From contig NZ_JAGIOC010000001.1 in NCBI RefSeq assembly GCF_017876515.1, positions 1,364,001 through 1,428,000 of the forward strand: DNA of 64,000 bases. Reading direction: 5' to 3'. Of the stretch, positions 39,601-46,422 are shown one piece after another. The translations under genes and the position numbers were made by a program. The stretch comes from Brachybacterium fresconis. GTDB lineage: Bacteria; Actinomycetota; Actinomycetes; Actinomycetales; Dermabacteraceae. The first letter of the stretch is position 1. Each line of letters starts with the position of its first letter. The notes below the pieces were generated by a model. The model did not search any database. It saw only the letters and a program-made list of their open reading frames with translations, and was not told the DNA's origin.

Positions 39601-39841
39601 CGACGAAGGTCGCGCCCCAGGTCTGGGCGCCGTCCAGTCGCGGGTGGAGGTAGGTGCGCAGCACCTCGCCGCGCTCGACGATGCGTCCGATGAGCGCGGG
39701 CAGTCCCTCGAGGAGGGGAAGCGTCCGCTCGGCGCTCTCCCCGGCACGGGCCGCATAGCGCAGCGCAGACGGTGCGAGGAAGCCCGCGGCGTCCTTGCTG
39801 GTGGGGGATCCGACGGGGCCCGGGTCTGCAGTGACGATCAT
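36611..39841 (-). CDS. GH92 family alpha-mannosidase-like protein
   Basis: Large glycoside hydrolase, about 1076 residues, no signal peptide, so apparently cytoplasmic, which is unusual because most GH92 enzymes are secreted. After an N-terminal beta-sandwich (V-D-T-R-R-G-T-Y-A-S-G-D-F-S-R-G-N-N-L-P as the typical GH92 entry motif) comes the (alpha/alpha)6 domain with H-V-N-N-G-F-W-D-T-Y-R-T, G-Q-F-G-V-S-N-Q-P-S-H-H-I-P and G-D-E-D-N-G-E-M-S-A-W-W, where the conserved Glu/Asp act in the calcium-dependent mechanism. The last 130 residues look like a discoidin/F5-8C-type beta domain. I took the ATG at 39841 because TAGCCT lies 7 nt upstream; a GTG at 39847 is also possible. Confidence 0.88.
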   Translation of the reverse strand: MIVTADPGPVGSPTSKDAAGFLAPSALRYAARAGESAERTLPLLEGLPALIGRIVERGEVLRTYLHPRLDGAQTWGATFVAVELVFEDGARLSELDPHDQYGTPATARGLGEGRILYADQWNDVQVPLEVAVGRTIAEVRLSVDVPADEEADLVETREEALEAERPEPEEMTGWIDGPYLAPLPAAPSREDPVAWVDTRRGTYASGDFSRGNNLPLTAVPNGFAFFTPATDARTRRWVYEYHRSNGEDNRPRLQGLAISHQPSPWMGDRNQFVLMPLRGSEPDASPTVRALGFDHADETARPDLYEVALDGGTSLRLAPTDHGAICEIDADADAGELHLLLEGVDEHSRIDAAGAVFDGRLRAWVDSGLAQGYDRADGATRMFVLAEVEPAPIAVGAAHGESTGSVLTFAAGTERVTVRLVTSFLGIDQGRRTFAQEVERRRFEDVRAAAHAAWTERLRVIEPGTATPPQLRTLYGNLYRLNLYPNSHWENAGTSQRPQPVHASPVLPVKGEATDTRTNAQVIPGKLHVNNGFWDTYRTAWPAYALLYPELAAELADGFVQQYREGGWIARWSSPGYADCMTGTSSDIAFADLAVKGVPLPDPLAAYESGLRNATVAPDRTEVGRRGNERAVFTGYVDTDTSESVSWTLEAHINDFGLAAQAELLAASTGDEEQAAHLREEATYLRARSANHVLLFDPSIGFFQGRRPDGGFAKSPEEFDPKEWGGDFTETNGWNFAFHVPHDGEGLATLHDGRAGLRAKLEEFFATPERADRKGTYGHVIHEMDEARAVRMGQFGVSNQPSHHIPFLFHHAGAPHRASEVVREVHRRLFVGEQIGQGYPGDEDNGEMSAWWLLTALGLYPLQLGTGRYHLVAPLFDHVHVKPLGGEPFTVTTDGQDPQHACITGVTVDGEEHPEAWIDHADLGGRIQVTLGDEKGTWGEVPPSASTPGERPEPLRDLFAADPEDPLRDDDSRTERAWDGASAVIDLPELGEPLPARFLTLTSAAEAGGDPIAWRLEGSHDAETWELLDERSSQSFRWRRQTRPFAVASPRAFTHHRLVITTAEGPLRLAELELLG

Positions 39842-39848
39842 GAGCACC

Positions 39849-39854
39849 AGGCTA
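39849..39854 (-). promoter_or_regulatory. Leaderless -10 element for the GH92 gene
   Basis: TAGCCT on the minus strand, 7 nt before the ATG at 39841. No Shine-Dalgarno is seen. Confidence 0.45.
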
Positions 39855-40029
39855 TCGACTGAGCGCGGCCGACGCGCCTGTCCCTCCCGGCGCGGCGAAG
39901 GTCGGGACCGGAGGGATGCCGGGATCCTCTGACTGCGCGATGGGGAGTCCTCCCCATCGGGGAGGCACGCATCCGGGCCAGAGGTGCGGGATACTTGCCG
40001 TGCACTCGAGGACCTTCAGGGGAGACACT

Positions 40030-40530
40030 ATGGCCTACGCCCAGGCACCGCACGACGGGCCGATGACTCCGCCGCCCAGCCGCCCCCGGCGACCCACCTG
40101 GCACTGGCTCGTGGTCGGCGGCATCGCTCTGATCGGTCTGCTCGTGGTCGCGGCCTTCGCGGTGTTCATCGGTTGGAAGATCCTCGATCGCGGCGATCCG
40201 GAGCAGACCGTCGACGACTTCTACACCTCGTTGCAGGACGCCGATTGCGAGCTGTTCATGGAGTCGACCACGGACGAGTTCCAGGAGGCGACCGGACTGA
40301 CCTCCTGCTCGATCTTCGACGACAACATCGCGGGAGTCTCCGCAGTGGACTACGAGGTCACCGAGCGCACCAACCGGCAGGGGTATGCGATCTTCGAGGT
40401 GACCGAGTCCTACTCCGCCGACGGCCAGTCCGAATCCGTCGACCTCCGCTTCTACGTGCGCCGCATCGACGGGCAGTGGGACCTGGACCTCATGGAGCTC
40501 GTGGAACCGGGGTCGAACCCCATCGCCTGA
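40030..40530 (+). CDS. Membrane-anchored hypothetical protein (DUF4878-like)
   Basis: 166 residues: a short Pro-rich cytoplasmic N terminus, one transmembrane helix (W-L-V-V-G-G-I-A-L-I-G-L-L-V-V-A-A-F-A-V), then an extracytoplasmic domain. The latter starts D-P-E-Q-T-V-D-D-F-Y-T-S-L-Q-D-A-D-C-E-L-F and holds two cysteines (D-C-E-L and S-C-S-I-F) that may form a disulfide. The final W-D-L-D-L-M-E strand is typical of NTF2-like/DUF4878 domains found in actinobacterial membrane proteins. GGGGAG precedes the ATG. It is divergent from the GH92 gene. The function is unknown. Confidence 0.8.
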   Translation: MAYAQAPHDGPMTPPPSRPRRPTWHWLVVGGIALIGLLVVAAFAVFIGWKILDRGDPEQTVDDFYTSLQDADCELFMESTTDEFQEATGLTSCSIFDDNIAGVSAVDYEVTERTNRQGYAIFEVTESYSADGQSESVDLRFYVRRIDGQWDLDLMELVEPGSNPIA

Positions 40531-40559
40531 TCCACTGCTGGAACTCGTGCCGGCGACCG

Positions 40560-41150
40560 TCAGGACGGTCGATCAGGGCGGTCCGTGAGCCGGTGCGCCC
40601 GGCAGCGCGCCTGGTAGGACTCGCTGCCGCCGATCTGTTCGGCCGTGGCCCGCAGCGCGTCCCCGCCATCGGCGAGCAGACGGATGTGGAAGGCGGCGTC
40701 CGCGCCGCAGACGCTGCACACGGCGGTCAGCTTCACGACCTCCTCCGCCTGCGCCATCAGGCTCGGGACCGGTTCGAACGGACCGCCGTCGTAGGTGACG
40801 CAGAGCCCGGCCACCTCGACCTGGATCCCGGCCGTGAGCAGCTGCTCGATCACCGGGATGATCCGGGGGCCGAAGAACTGCGCCTCGTCGATCGCGACCA
40901 GGTCGGGGGCCCTCCCCTCCAGCACCTCGAGCACCGCGTCGGCGGTCTCGAGCATGCGCGCGGGCACGGTGCGGCCGATGTGGGTGCTGAGGCGCTCCGG
41001 GCCGCCCCGGTCGTCGAGCCGGTGGCCCACGACCTCGACCTGGAGGCCCGCCAGGCGTGCGCGGTGGACGCGCCGCAGCAGCTCTTCGGTCTTGCCGGCG
41101 AACATGGGGCCCGCGATGACATGCAGTCGACCTGCCTCACCTGTGCGCAT
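40560..41150 (-). CDS. tdk: Thymidine kinase (type II)
   Basis: Phosphorylates thymidine in pyrimidine salvage, 196 residues. The Walker A loop is G-P-M-F-A-G-K-T-E-E. The DE motif is A-I-D-E-A-Q-F-F, and the lasso/zinc region has C-S-V-C-G-A-D-A-A-F and, near the end, Y-Q-A-R-C-R-A-H, the usual four-ligand zinc site (the fourth ligand appears to be His rather than Cys). The ATG at 41150 has TACTCT 6 nt upstream and no Shine-Dalgarno, implying a leaderless mRNA. A small GACCGTC/GACGGTC hairpin lies at the 3' end, at about 40555-40570. Confidence 0.95.
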   Translation of the reverse strand: MRTGEAGRLHVIAGPMFAGKTEELLRRVHRARLAGLQVEVVGHRLDDRGGPERLSTHIGRTVPARMLETADAVLEVLEGRAPDLVAIDEAQFFGPRIIPVIEQLLTAGIQVEVAGLCVTYDGGPFEPVPSLMAQAEEVVKLTAVCSVCGADAAFHIRLLADGGDALRATAEQIGGSESYQARCRAHRLTDRPDRPS

Positions 41151-41156
41151 GGTGTC

Positions 41157-41162
41157 AGAGTA
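41157..41162 (-). promoter_or_regulatory. Leaderless -10 element for tdk
   Basis: TACTCT on the minus strand, 6 nt before the ATG at 41150. Confidence 0.5.
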
Positions 41163-41220
41163 CGCGCGGGCCCGGCGAGGCACGCGGGGCTGACGTTCCG
41201 GGGACCAGTCGCTCCGGCGT

Positions 41221-41751
41221 TCAGTCGCTCAGCTGTGCTCGGAAGGCGTTCTCGGCGTCGGTGCCGAACGGGACGAACACGACCTCGTCGATGCCCGACG
41301 TCCCGGTCTTCTGCTGGGCGGAGACATCCCGGACGGTCTCGACGGCGATGCGGGCGGCGTCGTCCATCGGCCAGCCGTAGACACCGGCGGAGATCGTGGG
41401 GAAGGCGACGCTGCGGGCACCGATCTCCTCGGCGACGCGCAGTGCCTCGCAATAGCACGAGGCCAGGGTCCGGGAGCGGTCCTCACGCGTGGAGTGCACG
41501 GGGCCGACGGTGTGGATCACCCAGCGGGCCGGGAGCTTCCCCGCCGTGGTCGCGACCGCCTGTCCTGCGGGGAGCCCCTCGGGCAGGGAGGTCTCGCGCA
41601 GTCGACGGCACGCGGCGAGGATCTCCGGCCCGCCGCGGCGATGGATGGCGCCGTCCACGCCGCCGCCGCCGAGCAGGGACGAGTTGGCGGCGTTGACGAC
41701 GGCGTCGACGGCGGTCTCGGTGAGGTCTCCGGGGGCGATGCGCAGCTTCAT
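41221..41751 (-). CDS. Macrodomain protein (O-acetyl-ADP-ribose deacetylase-like)
   Basis: Single macrodomain of the MacroD/YmdB type, 176 residues. ADP-ribose-binding signatures are G-D-L-T-E-T-A-V-D-A-V-V-N-A-A-N-S-S-L-L-G-G-G-G-V-D, where Asn and the Asp after the Gly loop contact the distal ribose, and S-V-A-F-P-T-I-S-A-G-V-Y-G-W, which holds the diphosphate. It would hydrolyse O-acetyl-ADP-ribose or remove ADP-ribose from acidic residues of proteins. Start ATG at 41751 with TACCGT 6 nt upstream. It follows tdk on the same strand in the upstream direction with 70 bp between, each with its own leaderless promoter. Confidence 0.94.
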   Translation of the reverse strand: MKLRIAPGDLTETAVDAVVNAANSSLLGGGGVDGAIHRRGGPEILAACRRLRETSLPEGLPAGQAVATTAGKLPARWVIHTVGPVHSTREDRSRTLASCYCEALRVAEEIGARSVAFPTISAGVYGWPMDDAARIAVETVRDVSAQQKTGTSGIDEVVFVPFGTDAENAFRAQLSD

Positions 41752-41757
41752 CTCTTC

Positions 41758-41763
41758 ACGGTA
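41758..41763 (-). promoter_or_regulatory. Leaderless -10 element for the macrodomain gene
   Basis: TACCGT on the minus strand, 6 nt before the ATG at 41751. Confidence 0.5.
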
Positions 41764-41804
41764 GCGGGGAGTTCGGAGCACCGCACGACCGCCGGGGCGG
41801 CCCC

Positions 41805-43715
41805 TCAGGGTCGTCGGGGTGGGGTGTGGTCGGTGGTGAGGATGAAGTCGGTGCGGTCGTTGGGCTGGTGGTGGCGGTATCCGGGCCAGCTGTTCGCGGC
41901 GAGGTGGGGGCGGTGGGTGGTGGCCGTGGATCGTCCGACACGGTCCAGGGCTTTCTCCAGCATGGCCGTGGGCCCGGTCCTGGCTGGGACCGGTCCGTGC
42001 ATGCCCTCGACCACCCAGGGAGTCCACCGTGTCCGCGCAGGGCCGGCGGGGCCGGCGGGCTCGCTTGGGTTGGCGGGGTCGGCCGGGTCGGCGGGGTCGG
42101 CGGGGTCGGCGGGGTCGGCGGGGTCGGCGGGGTCGGGGTGTCGGGCCAGGCGGTGGCGGGCGGTACCGACCGGGTCGAAGTTGTGGCCCGCCCGGCGGGC
42201 TTTTTGCCCATACCGCGTCGTCCACTCCACACTGGCCCGCCGGCCGTGCGCGTCGGTGATCACCCGGGCGGTGACGCCGGCTTCTTCCTTCTGGTTGTCT
42301 GCCGCGCACAGACTGTTGCCGTTGTCCCGCGACGTCGCCCCACCGCGGGAGTGCGGGGTGATGTGGTCGATCTGCCGGATCGGCGCGTCACAGTACGGTG
42401 CCCGGCAGGTGAGGTGAGACCACCGCAGAAACCGCGACAGGGCGGGCGGGAACGCGCGGGAGCGGGACTGGACCGCGACCAGCTGCCCGTCCTCGGGATC
42501 GATATACAGGTTCCGCAGCGCCAGCTTCAGCTGCGGATTGTTCTCCCCGGCCGCGGTGATGGCCTGCAGCATCTCCTCCCGCACGTGCTCATAGGGCACC
42601 GAGCCGACGCCCTCGATCACCGCCGCATCAGCGTGGGCCGGGGCCAGCAGCGACCGGTCGGTGATGATCACCCCGATCTCCATCGTCGTCCCCCCTGCGC
42701 TCCCGTCCCCGTCGCGGGCGCCACGGCCCAGCAGCACATCGACGAACTGATCAGCCATGATCTGCTGGTGACCGCGCCGGTCCCCACCGGCTCGGGCTTT
42801 CTCCGCCCCCAGCGACAGTCGTTTGCGGATCCGGGCCGCGTCCATCGCGCCGACCCGCGCGGTCAGGGTGGACATCCCGTCCTCCGCCCGACGCATCGTG
42901 ACCCCACGCTGCTGACGAGCGCGCAGGTGCCGGCCCGCCGCCCCGTCGGGGTCCAGGGCGTGCAGGACCTTCTCGGCCTCACCGGCCCACTCCTCGACCC
43001 CGCACCCCTCCAGCTCGGCCAGACGCTCGGTGAGGACCTCATCGACCCGGCTGCGCAGCGCCGGGCCGGCCGAGGCGAGGACCTTTCCCACCCGGTGCGC
43101 GGCTGCCGGCGAGGCCTGTCCCCGTGACAGGGCCGCGACCATTGCCGGCATCGAGGCGACCAGGCGCCGGGAGCTGGACATCGTCTGTCCCGCCGCGGCC
43201 GGCGACGCCTTCAACGCGAACGACGCCTCCGACCGTGCGGTCTTCACCGCCGCCCGGCCCCTCTCGCCCCGCGCCAGCGCGTCGTCCTTCGCCGCTGCTT
43301 CCAGATGCACCAGCGCCCGGGCCTGGACCGCCGCCATCGCCGAGGACAGTTCCCCCAACCCCGTCAGCACCCCGATCGTCTCGACCGCAGAGAGCCCCTC
43401 CAGCGAGGAAGACCCCCGCGCGCCCAGCTCCGCGAGCGGCCCGATCACCGCAGACAGCTCCACACCCCCGACCACGACCCCACCCTCACCGGCCGTGATC
43501 TCCACCCCGCAACCACCCGCCGCGGACTCGGCGCGACCACCCGCCGCGGGCTCAGCCGGACCACCCGCCGAGGACGCGGCGCGATCACCGGTCGAGGGCC
43601 CGGCGGTTCCGCCGGTGGAGGGTCCGGCGGGTCCACCGGTGGAGGGCTCGGCGGGGCCACCGGTGGAGCCATCACCTGCTCCCGCGGTCTCCGCACCCTC
43701 GAACTCGTCATCCAT
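41805..43715 (-). CDS. DUF222 (13E12-repeat type) HNH endonuclease domain protein
   Basis: 636 residues. N-terminal region (about 1-65): low-complexity repeats of the S-T-G-G-P-A type. Middle (about 75-400): the DUF222 helical domain of actinobacterial 13E12 REP proteins. C-terminal HNH: C-R-A-P-Y-C-D-A-P-I-R-Q-I-D-H-I-T-P-H-S-R-G-G-A-T-S as the zinc/catalytic beta-beta-alpha start, then D-N-G-N-S-L-C-A-A-D-N. After it comes a run of D-P-A triplets (42070-42136, 9-bp period). Such proteins are multicopy in Actinobacteria; their biological role is unresolved. GATACT lies 7 nt before the ATG at 43715. The 694-bp spacer upstream is unusual for this window. Confidence 0.9.
   Translation of the reverse strand: MDDEFEGAETAGAGDGSTGGPAEPSTGGPAGPSTGGTAGPSTGDRAASSAGGPAEPAAGGRAESAAGGCGVEITAGEGGVVVGGVELSAVIGPLAELGARGSSSLEGLSAVETIGVLTGLGELSSAMAAVQARALVHLEAAAKDDALARGERGRAAVKTARSEASFALKASPAAAGQTMSSSRRLVASMPAMVAALSRGQASPAAAHRVGKVLASAGPALRSRVDEVLTERLAELEGCGVEEWAGEAEKVLHALDPDGAAGRHLRARQQRGVTMRRAEDGMSTLTARVGAMDAARIRKRLSLGAEKARAGGDRRGHQQIMADQFVDVLLGRGARDGDGSAGGTTMEIGVIITDRSLLAPAHADAAVIEGVGSVPYEHVREEMLQAITAAGENNPQLKLALRNLYIDPEDGQLVAVQSRSRAFPPALSRFLRWSHLTCRAPYCDAPIRQIDHITPHSRGGATSRDNGNSLCAADNQKEEAGVTARVITDAHGRRASVEWTTRYGQKARRAGHNFDPVGTARHRLARHPDPADPADPADPADPADPADPANPSEPAGPAGPARTRWTPWVVEGMHGPVPARTGPTAMLEKALDRVGRSTATTHRPHLAANSWPGYRHHQPNDRTDFILTTDHTPPRRP
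42070..42136. repeat. 9-bp in-frame microsatellite in the HNH gene
   Basis: About seven units of GGGGTCGGC, encoding D-P-A repeats near the C terminus of the HNH protein. Such a slippage-prone run can vary in copy number between strains without frameshift. Confidence 0.85.
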
Positions 43716-44409
43716 GCCATCCAGTATCGCATGACTGTTCGACTTACTGAAGAGTCACCACACAATTTCTCGAAGATCGCCCGAGAATGTGGATAACTAC
43801 CCTCTGGGGAGGAAGGTCGAGGATCTTTACGTCCGACTCGAGGGATGCTCGCCAGTGCTGCCACCAGCGGATCCTCAATTCAGGCCACAAGCGCCTCCAC
43901 CGTCGCCCCGGGTCCGCCTCTCCGACCGCAGAACAGCACTGCCCCACCCCTGTCAAGACACCGATCACGAATGTGGACAAACCGAGATTGTGGAGGACGC
44001 ACAATCACTCCCGACCCCCGACGAAACAGCTCCAGGACCCCGCGCGCCCGCGGCTCCACACCGCCCTCAGGCCGTCAGCACTCCGCCAGCACGCTCGTCG
44101 GCAGGAACGAGCGCGCCGACGTCACTCCCCCGCTGTTTACGCCGTCCGCCCCGGGGTCGCCCTGCGGGCAGTTGCGGACGCACCCCGGTGCGCCCTCGGA
44201 GCCGATCCACCCAGCGTCGCGGCCTGCGATAGTGGGCAGGAGATGGCGGGCAGGAAGAGTCGTCGGGAGGATGCTGTGATGATGCGAGGGACGACGCGAA
44301 AGAATCGACGCATGATCGACCCGCCCGATGCCCGCGCGAGCACAGCTGTCCCCGGGAGGACGACTGCCCCCGTGGGCACGACTGCCCGCAGGAGCATCGC
44401 CCTGCCCGC
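43716..44409. other. 694-bp region without a supported gene
   Basis: Lies between the divergent HNH and mug genes. Its GC content is lower than the surroundings in the first 300 bp. Short open frames on both strands have no recognisable family, no good ribosome site and poor codon bias. The last 80 bp contain a degenerate 15-bp direct repeat (ACGACTGCCC units). I see no tRNA or clear RNA structure. Confidence 0.5.
43723..43728 (-). promoter_or_regulatory. Possible leaderless -10 for the HNH gene
   Basis: GATACT on the minus strand, 7 nt before the ATG at 43715. Weaker than the TANNNT cases. Confidence 0.35.
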
Positions 44410-45072
44410 ATGAGCACTCCACGCACCTCTCCCCTGGCAGGTCGCAGGCCGACCCGAGCTGATCTGGCCGCCTTCGCCGCCTCGCCGCAGGACGCGCTCG
44501 TGGACGTCCTGCCCGATCCCGCACGCGGCCAGGTGCTGCGCCTGCTCATCGTCGGCATCAACCCGGGCCTGTGGACCGCCGCCGTCAACGCGCCCTTCGC
44601 CCGCCCCGGCAACCGGTTCTGGCCGTCCCTGCACCGCGCCGGCCTCACGACGCGACTGGTCGACGCCGCGAGCGGCCTCGAGGAGGACGATGAGGAGGAT
44701 CTTCGCGAGCGCGGGATCGGGATCACGAACCTTGTCGGCCGCGCGACCGCCCGGGCCGACGAGCTGAGCACCGCCGAGCTGCGGGCCGGCGGCGAGGAGC
44801 TGGCGCGGCGCGCCGCAGCCCTGCGGCCGACAGCGGTCGCGATCGCCGGGATCACGGCCTTCCGCACAGCGTTCGGCGACCGGAGAGCACGGCTGGGAAT
44901 CCAGGACCCGCAGACGATCCCGCACTGGCCGCAGGGCGTGACGCTCTGGGTGGTGCCGCAGCCGAGCGGGCTGAACGCGCACGCCACCGTCGAGACTCTC
45001 GCGGGAACCTGGCGAGAGGTCGCCGCAGGGGCAGACGTCCCCGTCTCCCGGCCGACCTCCGAGGGCGAGTGA
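44410..45072 (+). CDS. mug: G/U mismatch-specific DNA glycosylase (Mug/TDG family)
   Basis: Removes uracil or thymine mispaired with guanine. 220 residues. Motif 1 is L-L-I-V-G-I-N-P-G-L-W-T-A, with the catalytic Asn of the G-I-N-P-G loop. N-A-P-F-A-R-P-G-N-R-F-W-P-S-L-H-R-A-G-L-T follows in the usual order, and motif 2 is V-V-P-Q-P-S-G-L-N-A-H, diverged from the more common P-x-P-S-x-x-N. The N-terminal 25 residues are a low-complexity extension. The ATG at 44410 lacks a strong ribosome site; a slightly later start cannot be excluded. No operon partners. Confidence 0.9.
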   Translation: MSTPRTSPLAGRRPTRADLAAFAASPQDALVDVLPDPARGQVLRLLIVGINPGLWTAAVNAPFARPGNRFWPSLHRAGLTTRLVDAASGLEEDDEEDLRERGIGITNLVGRATARADELSTAELRAGGEELARRAAALRPTAVAIAGITAFRTAFGDRRARLGIQDPQTIPHWPQGVTLWVVPQPSGLNAHATVETLAGTWREVAAGADVPVSRPTSEGE

Positions 45073-45144
45073 CCAGGCGCGTCCCTGCACGCCCCGCACG
45101 GCCCGCGGGCCCGCGCACAGCGGGGCGTGCGTTCGCGGCGGGGG

Positions 45145-46422
45145 TCAGCCGTCGCGCTCCGTCTCCGGCTTCTTCTCTCCGGTGGACCAGAAGTACAGCA
45201 GGTCGGTGCCGTTGACGAGACGGTCCCCGATCGCCCGTTGCTGGTAGATCACCGGGTTGTGCGAGGCCAAGGTCCGGACGTTGCGCCAGTGCCGGTCCAG
45301 ACCCCGACCGCGCGAGGTGGCGGAGGCTCCGCCCACGTCGAACAGCTCCGTCGTGACGCGAAGGATATCTCGGACCGTCGTGATCTGTGCTTGGACGGTG
45401 CGCAGCTCCGCCGCGTCGGTGAGTTCCTGCGCCCGGGCACCTCCGGCGGCGTCCTGTGCTGCGGCGAGCGCACGGGCGGCTGCGAGGACCGAGTCCTGCG
45501 CGGAGGCGACATCGGCGGACAGCGTCCCCACCACCTGCTGGATCAACGGGTCCGTCGCGGCGCTCGCCCCGCTGCCCTGCGAGTAGACACGAGTGCGGGA
45601 ACGCACGAACCCGATCGCGTCCCGGAGCGCAGCGCGCCCCGCCCCCACGAGGGAGGAGAGCAGGACGAGCTGGAGGAACGCGGTCTGCGTCGTCGCGGCC
45701 CCGTCCCCGCGCCCCTCGAGAACGCGCACCCGGGAGGCCGGGACCGCGACGCGGTCGAAGAGCGTCGATCCGCTGCCGGTGAGGGTCTGGCCGAAACCGT
45801 CCCAGTCGTCGCGCAGATCCACGCCCGGGTCGTCGGACGCGACCGTGACCCGGGCTCGCCGCCCGTCGGGAGTCCTCGCCGAGACATTGATCCAGTCGGC
45901 GAAGATCGATCCCGTGGAGTAGTGCTTCTCGCCGGAGAGTCTGTAGGCCTCTCCGTCCGGGGTCACTGTCGTGCGGAGGTCCCCGACCGTGGCGGTGCTG
46001 CGCTCGTGACTGGCGTTGCCGACCACGGCCCCGTCCGCGATCACGGACAGCCAGGATTCCGCCTCCCTCGTCTCCGCGCCGATCAGAATGTCCTGCACGA
46101 ACGCGAAATGCGCCCGCAGCAGCTGGGGCAGGTTGGAGTCCGCCTCGCCCAGGTCGAGAAGCAGGCGGAACAGGGTCTCGGTGCCCGCCCCTGCTCCACC
46201 CTGTGCCCTCGGCACGGTGACGGCGGTGAATCCCGCCGCGGCGAGCGCCCTCACCTCCGCGTGCGGGAGTCGTCGCTCCCGGTCCCGCTCGGCGGCTCCC
46301 TGCACGATCGTGGCGAGGACCGGAGCGAACCTCTCCCGCAGCTCGGTGTACTCGCTGTCGATCGGGCCGACGTCCGGGCTGTCGAGGGGCGCGGTCGCGG
46401 TGTGTGTCTCGGTGGTGGTCAT
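45145..46422 (-). CDS. Acyl-CoA dehydrogenase-fold flavin monooxygenase (SfnB/DszC-like)
   Basis: 425-residue flavoprotein of the acyl-CoA dehydrogenase superfamily. N-terminal helical domain (L-P-H-A-E-V-R-A-L-A-A-A-G-F, T-V-P-R-A-Q-G-G), middle beta domain (L-S-G-E-K-H-Y-S-T-G-S-I-F-A-D-W-I-N-V) and C-terminal helices (V-G-G-A-S-A-T-S-R-G-R-G-L-D-R-H-W-R-N-V-R-T-L-A-S-H-N-P). The last motif with Arg and His is shared with SfnB and DszC, FMNH2-dependent oxygenases of organosulfur compounds. It lacks the catalytic Glu expected of a true dehydrogenase. Its ATG overlaps the upstream ATPase stop (ATGA), so it is part of the same operon. Expected to use reduced flavin from an unlinked reductase. 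Confidence 0.88.
   Translation of the reverse strand: MTTTETHTATAPLDSPDVGPIDSEYTELRERFAPVLATIVQGAAERDRERRLPHAEVRALAAAGFTAVTVPRAQGGAGAGTETLFRLLLDLGEADSNLPQLLRAHFAFVQDILIGAETREAESWLSVIADGAVVGNASHERSTATVGDLRTTVTPDGEAYRLSGEKHYSTGSIFADWINVSARTPDGRRARVTVASDDPGVDLRDDWDGFGQTLTGSGSTLFDRVAVPASRVRVLEGRGDGAATTQTAFLQLVLLSSLVGAGRAALRDAIGFVRSRTRVYSQGSGASAATDPLIQQVVGTLSADVASAQDSVLAAARALAAAQDAAGGARAQELTDAAELRTVQAQITTVRDILRVTTELFDVGGASATSRGRGLDRHWRNVRTLASHNPVIYQQRAIGDRLVNGTDLLYFWSTGEKKPETERDG

Noticed and set aside
42070..42136. Origin-like iteron cluster
   Set aside because: The 9-bp repeats are in frame inside a coding region and encode D-P-A; no replication gene is nearby.
43744..44004. Possible 86-residue minus-strand gene
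   Set aside because: No family match recognised, no ribosome site, and atypical codon use compared with neighbours.
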